Shown in pieces: positions 1 to 9,965 of a DNA stretch of 64,000 bases (its first letter is position 1; each line of letters opens with the position of its first letter). The DNA is taken from assembly GCA_917880885.1 (NCBI GenBank), contig OU862906.1, positions 58,322,665 through 58,386,664 on the forward strand, read 5' to 3'. The notes beneath the pieces were generated by a model, which saw only the letters and a list, made by a program, of their open reading frames with translations, made no database searches and had not been told where the DNA came from. A program made the translations under genes and the position numbers. The DNA comes from Limnephilus marmoratus (Eukaryota > Arthropoda > Insecta > Trichoptera > Limnephilidae).

Positions 1-58
1 CGTTCCGAAATCGGTCGGCTTTAAGCAAATATACAAGTGGTTCAAACAAAGTAACATT
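1..58 (+). mobile_element. PLE terminal repeat fragment, cut by window edge
   Basis: The first bases read as the 3' half of a hammerhead core (CCGAAA then TCGGTCGG). They are followed by sequence resembling the PLE terminus at 58294-58345, sharing AAGTGGTT and ACAAAGT spaced as there. The 5' half of the ribozyme lies outside the window. This is read as a degenerate Penelope-like element terminal repeat. The match was made by eye and is short. Confidence 0.5.
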
Positions 59-228
59 GTTTAATTTATTTATAAATCATCATTTAAAAAATAATAAAAC
101 ACCATCATTTTAAAAGGCTGTTTATTTGGTACGAATGAATTCTGACTTCACGGTAGTTGGAACAAATCCACAAGATTTTATTGAGTAAATGAAACCTAGG
201 TTTGGTTTGTATTTAAAAGATTTCGTTC

Positions 229-617
229 GTGTTTCACATTGTTGAATTGAAATATAATTTAGACCCAAAACAATTAAAACCCGAACGGAAAATGACAAAA
301 ATCATCCCACATCTAGTTGATAAGGAGATGATTATTTCACTGAAGTATTATTGTACAAACTCAAACAATCACAAAATATCACTCACAGACCGGTTAAATA
401 AGCGTACAAAGAAAACATAAAAACTCCGGCGGTAAACGTACCAAAGGAACCTAGTACCTTTGGACAAACACACCATAAATACCATGCTATAAAAGCATTG
501 GACAGTCTTTCACTTCAATCAAAAATTGAAGAAAACAAAAATAAATTTAGACACAAAATAAAAAAAAAATGGATTAAAGAACAAAAAAGACAATTTTACC
601 AAATTTTTATAATGTAA
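229..617 (+). other. Two overlapping unrecognised reading frames
   Basis: A 63-residue frame (229-420) overlaps a second open frame (402-617) shifted by one base. The second frame is lysine-rich and ends in residues reading WIKEQKRQFYQIFIM before a stop. Together they could be one small protein broken by a frameshift, probably the end of a mobile-element ORF. I do not recognise the family. Downstream to about 780 is AT-rich sequence with nothing further. Confidence 0.2.
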
Positions 618-794
618 AATAATAAAACATATACACGCAACACACAAAACCAATATAAAATAAGCAACACACACAAATCATAATACTCGTATATGCCGAT
701 TTTCATTTAATTTAATTTTTTTTTTTTATTTAATTTATAATCTTTATTTTTAGTTTAAATTTATCTTAATTTTCAGTGTTTTTTCGTCACCAGC

Positions 795-1965
795 ACCTCA
801 TATATTTTTTTCAAAATGTCTTCTTCTTCCTTGCGCTGTCCCAACTCATTGCCTAGGTAGGCTGTTGGGGTCGGCTCTTCTCGTTCTCAGGTTGTAATTT
901 CTTCTATTCTGAGTATCGCCTTCATCCAGGCCGTTTCTCTGAAGAATTTTGGAGCATTGAGTCTTCCAGGAGTTCTTCAGTCTTCCTCTGGATGACTGTC
1001 GATGAAACTCCATAGACATTGCCTGCCTCACTGTGTGGTCTGATGGTCTCCGTCTTATGTGCCCAGACCATCTCAACTGTCGTTCCTCCAGCTTACTATT
1101 TATGTCTGTGACACCCAGGCTACCACGAATGGGTGAACTTTTGATCTTATACGTGATTCTCCTGCCGACCATCTAAGTATTCGCATTTCTGCTGTTTCGA
1201 GTTGCCTAGAGTAGGAGTTGTACATAGTCCAGCATTCGGAGCCATACTTTATTGCGGGTCTTACAATAGTCTGGTATATCTTTCCTTTAAGTTTTATAGG
1301 CATTTTGGAGTCACACAATATTCCTGTTACGGATCTAAATTTAATCCATCCCACACCTATTCTATGGATGACATCCGCTGCACATCCTCCGTCTCTGTGG
1401 ATTAGTGAGCCCGGATACTTAAATCACAGTTGGCTAATGTTACTCCATCCAGTTACATCGAAGGAGTAACAGCATTTGTGTCTTCAAATGGCAAATACAA
1501 ATATTCAGTCTTTTTCCTGCTAATTTTAGGCCATTATCCTCCAGGATCTTTCTCCACCTTTCAAGGCTATTCTGTAAGTCATAATGATTATCTGCTATCA
1601 GTACTACATCATCTGCAAAAGCATAGTCTTGAGAATACTGTTCATTTCTTGACTTGTTAGATAATTCATGACCATTATGAATAGCAGTGGGCTGAGGACA
1701 GATCCTTGGTGTACCCCCACTTTAATTGGAAATTTTGGTGATGTCCCTGATATGCATCTTACTTGGGTTTCAATGTTTGTATACGTATCTTGTATGGAAA
1801 GCACATATCCTTCTGGTACATTGTGGGCTCTCAATGCCGCCCATATCAGGCTTCGGGGTACCCTGTCAAATGCTTTTTCCAAGTCTATAAATACCATGTG
1901 CAAATCTTTTTTTGAATCTCGATGTTTTTCAACTATTATTCTGACTATTTGAATAGCATCTATTG
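795..1965 (-). pseudogene. RTE-clade LINE reverse transcriptase, 3' half, broken
   Basis: Read on the minus strand, this is the C-terminal half of an RTE-type reverse transcriptase. In order: FIDLEKAFDRVPR and HQGSVLSPLLF (1604-1903); after a frameshift, the catalytic box read as YAFADDVVLIAD (about 1605-1640); then a region with KIYQTIVRPAIKYGSECW (1100-1354); and the typical RTE tail with LRWSGHIRRR (846-1172). These are the polymerase palm, thumb and C-terminal segments. The 5' part, including the endonuclease, is missing. At least three frameshifts divide it, so it cannot be active. The 3' end lies near 790. Confidence 0.88.
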
Positions 1966-2033
1966 TTGATTGATGACATTGATCGTCGTATATTTTAAAA
2001 TGTATTACCTATAAATTCTTATATTATAAAATG

Positions 2034-2125
2034 GGGTCTCAGCAAAAGGGTAAGTCACCCAGTGAGACCAACATTACTGGATTGAATTATGAAATGTAAA
2101 ATATTGTATCAATAAATAAATAAAT
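2034..2125 (+). repeat. LINE-type 3' UTR stem-loop tail
   Basis: GGTCTCA pairs with TGAGACC about 29 bases later, with an inner GGGT/ACCC pair, followed by an AATAAATAAATAAAT tail. Comparable GTAAGTCACCC/GTAAAGTCACATGG stem-loops lie near the ends of LINE copies at about 29630. It is read as a stranded jockey-type LINE 3' end; no coding part is attached. Confidence 0.4.
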
Positions 2126-2289
2126 TGGCAGAATTTTGTGGAACTATCACTGTTGTAAAGTCATAGTTTGCTAAAAAAAACGTTTTTTGATTATGCGCTA
2201 CGACCATGTAGTTGAGATTACGATCATGTTACATTTGACAATTTTCTTTACTACAATATCAGTATTTTCGTTTTGCTCTCGTAATTGTG

Positions 2290-2690
2290 TGCATGAGATC
2301 CCTAAGGTGCATGTGTGATGTATGATCGTGTGAGAAATGTGGAGATCCGCAAAGAATGCAAGGCTGATGTTAGCGTAATGAGTAAGATCAAGAAAGGAAC
2401 GCTCGGATGGTTTTGGCATGTAGAGCGAATGAACGAGAAAAGGAGTGTAAGGAGAATATATGACACAAATATGAATGGTAGTAGAAGTCGGGGACGTCCG
2501 AGAAATACATGGCACGACCAAGTGATCAGATAGTTAAGTCGGGCCATGTCAAGAGTCAGAATAATAGAAGAGCATGTATGAGACGATGTATGAATGTGAA
2601 CAAGGAGTGCGTGCTAAGACCGAGTTGTTTGGCGGTTCGTCTTCTCTGCCTAACCCTGCGGGGAAACGGCGTGACGGTTAATTAGTTAGT
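2290..2690 (+). pseudogene. RTE-like LINE C-terminus and 3' end
   Basis: The frame encodes the C-terminal end of an RTE-like endonuclease/reverse transcriptase: GTLGWFWHVERMNEKRSVRR, then RSRGRPRNTWHDQV, then a stop at 2531. Downstream, the 3' tail ends in GTTAGTTAGTTTT after a conserved CTGCGGGGAAACGGCGTGA block. The same tail occurs inverted at the other end of the window (63585-64000). Everything upstream of the C-terminus is missing, as expected for a 5'-truncated insertion. Confidence 0.8.
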
Positions 2691-2699
2691 TTTAACACC

Positions 2700-3330
2700 G
2701 AGGGATTTTAATTTCAATATAACAGTCATCATGATCGGTGTATTACAAATACGTATTTTGCTTTCTTTTTTTGTTTTACATTAGTTCCACCACAGTGTAG
2801 GCAAAAAATCCCTAAACATATAACTTGTTTTTACTTCATTTATGAACTTCTATTATTACATAACCTATATTAATAATAATTGCTACAACACATGATACAC
2901 CGTTGAAGCAATGCTTTTCCTCGCAATATTTTATGTCACCGACGTGAGACTCGACGCTGAAAATAAACAAGACACTACTATACAAAAGAAGCGCGGATCC
3001 GTGTGAAACCACGGGTTAATATCATTCCAATTTTGAAATAGACAAATAAAATTACTTTTATTTAAAATGTTATGTTATAGGTACAGTTTGGCAATTAAGT
3101 GTAGAAAATAAATGAGGGCGCTGCGATCGTTTTCTAGTTTTAAATGGCAACACCAAGATGGCTCATAAGACAATGAATGTATGTTTAAAAAAAACACTTC
3201 TGCCAAAATGCGTATTTCATAGCGTATTTGTATTTTCAAAAATTTTGCACAAAAAACTGTAATTTAATAGAAGTAAAATAAAACAAAACAAGTTTTAAGT
3301 AGGCGTTTATTTCGATATAACAACATAGGT
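2700..3330. other. No gene seen
   Basis: AT-rich non-coding sequence. About 40 bases at 3079-3120 recur inverted at 6270-6313 (AGTTTGGCAA...AGTGTAGAAA), which may mark the ends or remnants of one element. Nothing else is recognised. Confidence 0.4.
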
Positions 3331-3332
3331 AC

Positions 3333-3655
3333 TTAAAAATTTAAGTCTATTAATTCAACACCCGACTTGTAATTATTGTCTTCGTCCTCGTGTGGTTCTT
3401 CTTCTTCCGTAGCTTTATCTTCATCTAAAAGCAGTTCATCGATATCATCATATATATAACTGCCTCGTGCATAATATTCTGCCTCAATTTTCATCACCTG
3501 TTTGCAACAATTTTTCCAATCATCAGCACTTATGCTATTACATATTATTGTTATAATGCCCATTTTCCGTTTTCCCGGTGTTTCAAATTTTCCATCTGCC
3601 TTTTCCCCTTCCTTGGCGATTCGTCTTACCGTTGATTCAGATTTAATACCTTTTT
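3333..3655 (-). pseudogene. IS630/Tc1-like DDE transposase relic, internally deleted
   Basis: One minus-strand frame runs from the poly-T of the neighbouring LINE to a stop at 3333. It begins with residues reading SESTVRRIAKEGEKADGKFE and a short TPGKRK stretch, as in the helix-turn-helix end of an insect IS630/Tc1-superfamily transposase. It then continues straight into DDWKNCCKQVMKIEAEYYAR and an acidic tail, which resembles the C-terminus of the same family. The DDE catalytic middle is absent, so N- and C-terminal ends appear joined by an internal deletion. The LINE J1 inserted at about 3655 removed or displaced the true start. Family assignment is from recall of this protein type. Confidence 0.5.
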
Positions 3656-3718
3656 TTTTTTTTTACATTAACTCCACACAGGAGGCCCTGAGGAAAATAA
3701 TTTCCCTCAGGGCCTATG

Positions 3719-5365
3719 TCATCTGGGATGCTGTGTGGAGGGTCTTTTTGAGGAGAGGAAGGAATGAACATTGGTCTTGAAGAGACCCATGTTGTAGGAA
3801 GGAGGAAACACAGAGGCCGGCAAATCATTCCACAGCCGAGCTGTTGAACACAAGAACGAGTCGAAGAAACGACCCGTTCTCATGTGACAAATGTCAACCG
3901 TGTACAAATGTTGGGCACGCGTTTGGCGTGTTTCCCGACTATGCACCGGTGCCGAAGGGATCAATGATGCTAGTTCCTCGGAGCATCTTCCATTGTAATA
4001 CCGGTAGAACAAGGATAGCATTCCCACCCGACGCCTGTGCTCTAAAGATTGCAATCCGTCTGTTAAGATGGGAGAATCTATCAAACGGACCGCCCGTTTC
4101 TGCACAGAGTCGAGGGTATTTTTCAGGTATTTTGGAGCTCCAGACCAGAGATGGCTGCCAAATTCAACCGTGGGGCGTACTTGTGATTTGTACAAGGTTA
4201 GCAGTTGTGTACTATTAAAGTATCTGCGGGCCCTGTACAGTACGCCCAGTTTTTGGGAGGCTAGCTTTACTCTGGCTTCGATGGAGCCCCCATACCTGAG
4301 CTGGTCACTTAGGGTTACACCAAGCATATCAATGGAGGGCCTGTTCGGAAGATTGCTCCCGTTGAAAGAGACTAGATTTTCATTTCGATCCCTTTTGGAC
4401 GTAATCAGACAAGATTGGGTCTTTGAAACATTAAATTCAACGAGATTATTTTTACCCCAAGAGAAAACACTCTCGAGGTAGCCGTCCATTCTTTGCTTCA
4501 AAGCCCTACGAGCTGTTGGAGTTTGTGAGCCCTTTGGGGGCTTGTCAAACAAAAAGCTATCATGAACTGTACTGTCATCCGCATAACAGTGAATTGGTGC
4601 ACATGACAAAAGGTCGTTGATGTGCAACAAAAACAAAGTTGGAGACAGAACCGATCCCTGCGGGACGCCTGCATTTATCGAGTGTGAGGAAAAAGTGAAA
4701 CCATCGACTACCGTCTGAATCGACCTTCCCCTCAAGAAGTCGGCAATCCACGTACACAAGGATGCGGGAAGTCCGTAAGAAAGCAGTTTGTTGACAAGTC
4801 CTCGGTGCCAAACCCGGTCAAAGGCCTTGGAGATGTCCAGTGCAACCGTTTGGGTCTCACCGAAACGTTCCAGGCATCGCCCCCAAACATGCGTCACATA
4901 CGCGAGAAGATCACCGCACGAGCGGTTCTGCCGGAATCCGTATTGACGGTCGTTGATAATTTTGTTCTTCTCGAGGTATGTGAGCAGTTTGTCGTTGATC
5001 ACACGTTCCATCACCTTAGACAGAACTGATGTGATCGCTATGGGGTGGTAGTTGGCCGGGTTGGAGCGGTCACCCTTCTTTGGAATAGGATGGATAACCG
5101 CTTTTTTCCAACCAGAGGGCACAGAGCCAGTCTTCAGGGACAGTTTAAAAAGCTTCGTCAAAATTGGAGCTAATTCTGCAGCGCACCTCTGCAATACCAG
5201 GGCAGGTATTCCGTCGGGCCCACTAGCTTTATTAACATCAAGCCCTCGTAAAACATGGAGTACTTCCCGATACCGGATCCTCAGCTTTTTCATATGAAAA
5301 CCGCAGTGAGGAACCGACGTCGGGACCGCACCTTGGTCATCGAGGGTTGAGTTATCCGCAAACAT
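3719..5365 (-). CDS. J1 LINE reverse transcriptase, partial ORF2
   Basis: This 548-residue open frame copies element RNA into DNA. Motifs: LDVNKASGPDGIP (42-54), PIPKKGDRSNPANYHPIA (93-110; most relatives have R for the H), LDISKAFDRV (176-185), GVPQGSVLSP (233-242) and the catalytic YADD (261-264). Thumb and C-terminal domains follow, with YKSQVRPTVEFGSHLWSGAP (about 405-424) and LWNDLPASVFPPSYNM near the end. Relatives usually have an upstream endonuclease; here only about 75 further residues survive in another frame (5367-5588). The start Met is probably internal to the ancestral ORF2. The RT domain itself has no stop, which suggests a fairly recent copy. Confidence is high for the RT family and moderate for the jockey subclade. 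Confidence 0.9.
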   Translation of the reverse strand: MFADNSTLDDQGAVPTSVPHCGFHMKKLRIRYREVLHVLRGLDVNKASGPDGIPALVLQRCAAELAPILTKLFKLSLKTGSVPSGWKKAVIHPIPKKGDRSNPANYHPIAITSVLSKVMERVINDKLLTYLEKNKIINDRQYGFRQNRSCGDLLAYVTHVWGRCLERFGETQTVALDISKAFDRVWHRGLVNKLLSYGLPASLCTWIADFLRGRSIQTVVDGFTFSSHSINAGVPQGSVLSPTLFLLHINDLLSCAPIHCYADDSTVHDSFLFDKPPKGSQTPTARRALKQRMDGYLESVFSWGKNNLVEFNVSKTQSCLITSKRDRNENLVSFNGSNLPNRPSIDMLGVTLSDQLRYGGSIEARVKLASQKLGVLYRARRYFNSTQLLTLYKSQVRPTVEFGSHLWSGAPKYLKNTLDSVQKRAVRLIDSPILTDGLQSLEHRRRVGMLSLFYRYYNGRCSEELASLIPSAPVHSRETRQTRAQHLYTVDICHMRTGRFFDSFLCSTARLWNDLPASVFPPSYNMGLFKTNVHSFLSSKRPSTQHPR

Positions 5366-5366
5366 T

Positions 5367-5588
5367 TTACCTACATAGTAAGTTAGCCTTTTCGGTGGCG
5401 GTGTTTGCTAGTGAGCCGTCAGGTCTGGTAAGAGGTGGCAGACTGGATTTGCAGAAATTGCGACCTATTGAGCCCGCAAGTGACCAGAATTGCCTGCTGC
5501 CATGCGGGCATGCAGTCAGCTTTCTGCTGATCTGCTGGTCGTGCTCGAATTTTGACCTATTTATGATTCTCTTGGTTTCCTTTGCCAT
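5367..5588 (-). pseudogene. J1 LINE linker upstream of RT, frameshifted
   Basis: Seventy-three residues in a different frame from the RT, ending ANLLCR just before the RT frame begins. In relatives this linker between endonuclease and RT is continuous, so an extra AGGT near 5367 probably caused the break. The same frame stays open upstream to about 5680, where the element is truncated. Confidence 0.75.
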
Positions 5589-5690
5589 TTTGTTGTAAGC
5601 TGTTCTGTCTTCGGATGTTCTAGATGTGTTGTAGGCTCGGTAAGCCGTAAACCTGTGTGTGAAAAATCATTAAAATTATTATTATAGAAG

Positions 5691-7022
5691 ATAGTTTTAA
5701 AAACGCACACTAGATAATATTCACTTGGAAAGAAAGAAAGAGAAAACGAGAAAAAGGTAACTTTTCTACGAGTTTAAAGAAGTTGCATAATATTTTTTTT
5801 TTGTTGAGTTATTCCCTTTTTCCTGTGGCTGTATATTAACTGTCAAATTGAAGTGTCAAAATCGGATTTTTTTAACATAACCTCAAATCAGATTGTAAAG
5901 GTTATTATCCCTCGAAAATTGGCATAAAACTTGTAATACTAATCAAATTTATTAAAACTATACTACGTACCAGTCTTTTCTGTAGTTCGTTTGTAAACAT
6001 CTTCCAAATTGCATATGAGCTTCTTCACGCGATAATCAGCTAGGCAGCGTCAAATAACGCAGTATATAACCTCTCTCGCATCACTATGTAATGGTTTATT
6101 CATTTTAATTAAATTCAAGCAAACAATCAATAAAAATATTATGAAATCAGCGATGTTCTTCTCAGATTTAAGACAATAAATCAACCATTAACATGCGATA
6201 ACATGACATGACAGCCATAGGAAATGTCACATAATTCGGTGCTGCCATAGTAATGAACACGTTTAGTTCCAGTTTATTTAATTTCTACACTTTCTTGCCA
6301 AACTATAAGTGTCTACTTTATCGTTTGTCCGCACTATTCTAGAAATTAAAAAAAAATGACATTTATAATTTCATGCAGGAATAACGTACCTCATAGACAA
6401 CCGAAATTACTGTTTGATAATGCCTAGGTCTTAATATGCTTAGAGAAAAAAATCAAACACAGTTGAATTCACAATTTAAAATGTGCCCAATTCCCATTTA
6501 AAATAATTATTTTGCTAACCAAAACCTCGATAAGCATCCATAAGACCCGGTTAAACTCATTGAATAGGCCACTTGCATCACATTTTTAAATTTTTTTTCC
6601 GGTTTAGGCAAATATTCTAAGACATTCTGTATTTTTTTTAAATCGTATTTTTGAAACCATGGGGATTTTTTGAAAATTTCAATCCTAAAAATCATACCAT
6701 TTTTTATAAACCGGAAAGACGGGACATAATTTTATAGGTGTGAAAAAACGATAATCATTTTAAAAAAAGAACGTTTTCCACACGAATGGCACAGGGGAAT
6801 AACGAGGCATACCAAAAATATAACATCTCATAAATATTTTTTCCTTGATCCATCTTATTGATCATAAATCATTATAAAGTACAGCGTCTATATTACGAAA
6901 TTTAATGTGATATACTTGTACTTGTAAATTATAATAATAATAAGAATATTATAAAGTTTTATTTTGTTAAAATCAGCACCATAATCATTATACCTCTAAA
7001 TACGTACCGACATCATTTTCAC
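5691..7022. other. No gene seen
   Basis: AT-rich non-coding sequence. It contains the inverted partner (6270-6313) of 3079-3120. A 14-16 base segment, AATAGGCCACTTGC (6565-6579), recurs inverted at 7393-7407, with CCGGT just outside each copy. These could be the ends of a decayed element centred on the hairpin at 7023-7074. No frame there resembles a known protein. Confidence 0.35.
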
Positions 7023-7074
7023 GTTCTGAAGAGAACCCCGTACATCATTAAATGTACGGGGTTCTCTTCAGAAC
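7023..7074. repeat. Perfect 23-bp hairpin
   Basis: Arms 7023-7045 and 7052-7074 are exact reverse complements, starting GTTCTGAAGAGAACCCCGTA, with a 6-base loop CATTAA. Each arm also contains a small internal palindrome (GTTCT...AGAAC). No pol III terminator or neighbouring gene explains it. It may be the centre of a decayed fold-back element. Confidence 0.85.
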
Positions 7075-8015
7075 ATCTGTCAAAAAATCAAACCAAATGA
7101 TAAGTTCGCAGAGAACAAACAATTAATCTAGTGAACGAATTCAAAAATTCGCCTGAAATCAAAGTGATGACATATAAAAAAATAAATCAGTGTGGAATTT
7201 TACAAAATTAATAGGAACATTTTCGGAGACGGGACATTTTCATGTAGTGACGTCACGAGCCCAAATAATGGATTTATTTATTTAAAAATAAATAACAAAA
7301 ACTGTACATTTCTAAACAATTTTACTAACATTTTCTTAATCTTAGTAAAAAGATCTATTCACATGATTTTTTCCAAGTCGTTTTGAAATCCACGCAAGTG
7401 GCCTATTACCTGACCGGATAATTATTAATTGATCGCCTTGCATATAAATAATTTAGTGGCAACACTTCGTTCTAACTTCAGATTCTGAACTCCTGCAATG
7501 GCGGCCGTCCAAGATACATGTCCGGCATTGCATTTTGTCAAATTTACCAAGATAATTGTGTTTAAATTAAGTTATCCGGCAATTTTTCGGGATTAGTGTC
7601 CATGGTTATTACGAATATTTTTTAGAAAAAAAACTTTAGATTCGCCTTAATCACTATAAAAGGAAACTTTTTGCATCACGGGCGTCGGAAAATGATGCAT
7701 TTTAATTTTCAATTGCGTAAAATTAAATTTCACTTCGCGAACCGATACGGCGACAATCCGGCGGCCATTCCGTCACTGTTATGTTGGTATCCCCGATAAT
7801 ATTATCTTTAAGCCCATGCTTCCTCATTTTACAATTTATTGAGATTCCAATTGTTGGGGGTTCAAATCCGTGCGTGCGGAATTAAAAAAAAAAATCATAT
7901 ATAATTTGTATTGTTTTAATTCACCGAAAATAATATACTTTATTTTATTTCGGAACTTTTCAGAACGTATAATACTCTCAATATACCCTGGTTAAAACCA
8001 ACAATCAGAAATGAA
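7075..8015. other. No gene seen
   Basis: Non-coding. GGGTTCAAATCC at about 7856-7870, followed by poly-A, resembles a pol III B box. No A box or tRNA fold is visible upstream, so no SINE is called. Confidence 0.35.
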
Positions 8016-8017
8016 AG

Positions 8018-8292
8018 TGATTTTGAAGTGTTTGGTGACCAAATCTGAATAGCCAGGTACTTCCCTATTTTCCCCTTCCCTACCTCCTTAAAATGGATTT
8101 AGCCGTGTTTGGTCACCAGACCTGAATAGTTAGGTACTTCCCTGTCTTTCTCTTCCCTACCTCCTTCTCTTTCTCATTCCCACTATCTTCAGCCTCACAA
8201 CATATCCAAATTGGGGATGCCATATCTCACTGGCTCCATACGATTGGGAGCAGTTTAGACTCTTGTGCTTTTTCACATAAAATAATAATAAC
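8018..8292 (+). repeat. SINE A body, headless, with internal duplication
   Basis: This matches the body and 3' tail of SINE family A (full copy at 44721-45121): the segments TTTGGTCACCAGACCTGAAT, CCTCACAACATATCC, TTGGGGATGCCAT and GATTGGGAGCAGTT, then an A-rich tail. The tRNA-like head is missing. About 59 bases (8030-8090) are repeated at 8108-8166, a tandem duplication with a 78-base period not seen in the other copies. Confidence 0.8.
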
Positions 8293-9320
8293 TTCACCAA
8301 AATCATTGAATTCTTTCTTTTTGAATTCAATGGGATCGCCATTTTCTCAGAAGTTTGCCAGCCGCTCAGCCGGCGCGGATGCGAAAACTTTTTTTGCTTT
8401 TGTCCGAAGTTTTTCCAATAGAAACACGCACATAATACCTACAAAAACGAATCTTACGAAATTGCCTCCTATCAGCGAAACTCGAAGAAAAGAGGGATTA
8501 GTCCTTAAATCAATACTTTTCCCTGATATTTGTTAAAGTGTTTTCTACCTTGTTAACGAACAAAAGAAAGAGCTTTCGCGATAAATGATTAGTCTTTTGT
8601 ATCGGATTGATTACAAGAAAAACCGATCTCTGAAATGCTTAACAATAACAATGTTATTACCCACTAGCTACACTAAATCAGAAAACTTAAATGTCTGACA
8701 AATAAACGTAGGTAGTTTGCATTTTATACAAATATATATATACTAATTTAATGTAAACCATCATTCAAACCAACCATCCAAAAATATTAATTACTATTCT
8801 TGACGCATTGTTTCAGAATTCTTTTATTCAACACTTATTATTGAATTGGAATTACAATAAACATTTGTTTACTGCGCCTTGCATAGACTGAATCTCGCAG
8901 TAAATGATCTTAATAATGTTGCAGTGGTACGAAATACTATTGGTACTATCAAAGCAATTATTACACCTTTTCGTGGAAGCCCAAAAAGAAGGTCCTCTGT
9001 CCCACATATTCCTCTTCTGTGTGAGACAAAATGACAAGCAAGTATATAAATATTCGGATTTTTTCTAGTAAATTTAAAGATATTTATTGACTAATACTTA
9101 TGTAGCATGTTCAGAAAGAAAGTGCACTGTGATCATAACGGGCGGTAGTTTTTAGTTTTTTGGGGGTTGGTAACACTGAGTGGTAGTGGGGGATCTCTTG
9201 AACAGAGCAAGCATCGCAGGAATATTAAACAGTTGCGTGAAAGATGTCGGAAAAAATCCTGCCAAGTGAAGGAATAACATTTACAAGAAAAAAAGGTGAG
9301 AATTTCTGAGCTAAATTGTG
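8293..9320. other. No recognised gene; one short frame at 8306-8536
   Basis: A 76-residue plus-strand frame (8306-8536) is serine- and lysine-rich and locally less AT-rich than its surroundings, but I recognise nothing in it. The remainder is AT-rich. At about 9105-9320 there is irregular sequence that may belong to the 5' end of the decayed mariner that follows. Confidence 0.25.
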
Positions 9321-9333
9321 ACTGGAAAAGAAA

Positions 9334-9965
9334 GTGAGTGACTTATTACACGCCTGGGGAAAAAAAAACAGTGGTCAAAGTGGCGCCACACTAATTCCCT
9401 ATCTGCAAAAAAATGGAAAACCACAACTTCGTGCAAAAAAATCATGGCCATGTGTTGGGACCGAAATCATGGCCATATGTTGGGACCAAATCATGTGTTG
9501 GGACCGAAAAGGCATCATTTTGCTCTAATGTCTACCTCGGGTTGAGACCGTCAATGCACAACCATATTGTGATATCCTAAAAAAACTCAAAAGAAGCATT
9601 TAAAACACAAGGAGGGGAATATTGACCAGAGAGTGTGCTTGTTTCACGAAAACGTCCGTACTCACACAGCCACCAATAGGCTCTTGGACTCATTTGGTTG
9701 GGATGTTTTGAACCATCCCCCGTATTCCCCTGACTTGGCGTCTTCATTATTAGATTATCATCTTTTCACCTTCTTGAAAGCATATATATGCATTAAAATA
9801 AATTTTCAACCGACGAGCAGGTGCAGAAAGCGGGTTCTGAAGTTGGTAATTGAGAAATGAGAATTCTTCGAGGAGGGCATAAAGAAACTTGTGCCATGGC
9901 TCACCACATGCATGGAACTGAATAGCGATTATTTAGAAAAATAATCAACAATATCCTGTAATTTT
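9334..9965 (+). pseudogene. mariner-type transposase remnant
   Basis: Pieces of a mariner (Tc1/mariner superfamily) transposase in several frames. TEIMA and WDRKGIIL match the segment before the second catalytic Asp. CLFHENVRTHTATNRLLDSF then FGWDVLNHPPYSPDLASS (9633-9760) match the third catalytic segment, whose usual form is HDNARPHTA...HPPYSPDLAPSDYHLF. The catalytic Asp after His is replaced by Glu, and DYHLF is preceded by an altered SSLL. A short phrase (GTTGGGACC) is repeated two to three times at 9450-9510. No terminal repeats were found. It cannot be active. Confidence 0.8.

Larger units (their letters stand above)
3653..5690 (-). mobile_element. Jockey-like LINE J1, 5'-truncated copy
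   Basis: Best copy of the LINE family named J1 here. In the minus direction it runs from a 5' truncation near 5690, through coding sequence, to a short 3' UTR ending in a hairpin (GGCCCTGAGG paired with CCTCAGGGCC, about 3683-3715), then TGTGTGGAGTTAATGT and poly-A (poly-T at 3650-3664 on plus). Upstream coding (5367-5588, residues reading FWSLAGSIGRNFCKSSLPP) joins the main frame through an apparent 4-base insertion near 5367. Other copies are at 17122-17745 and 52236-53157. SINE families A and B share its tail. Confidence 0.9.

Noticed and set aside
3844..4481. Plus frames opposite the J1 reverse transcriptase
   Set aside because: Antisense shadows of the RT coding region.
6507..6695. 62-residue minus frame
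   Set aside because: Low-complexity Lys/Phe-rich frame in AT-rich DNA with no domain.
7850..7890. SINE from GGGTTCAAATCC plus poly-A
   Set aside because: No A box or tRNA-like 5' half could be found.
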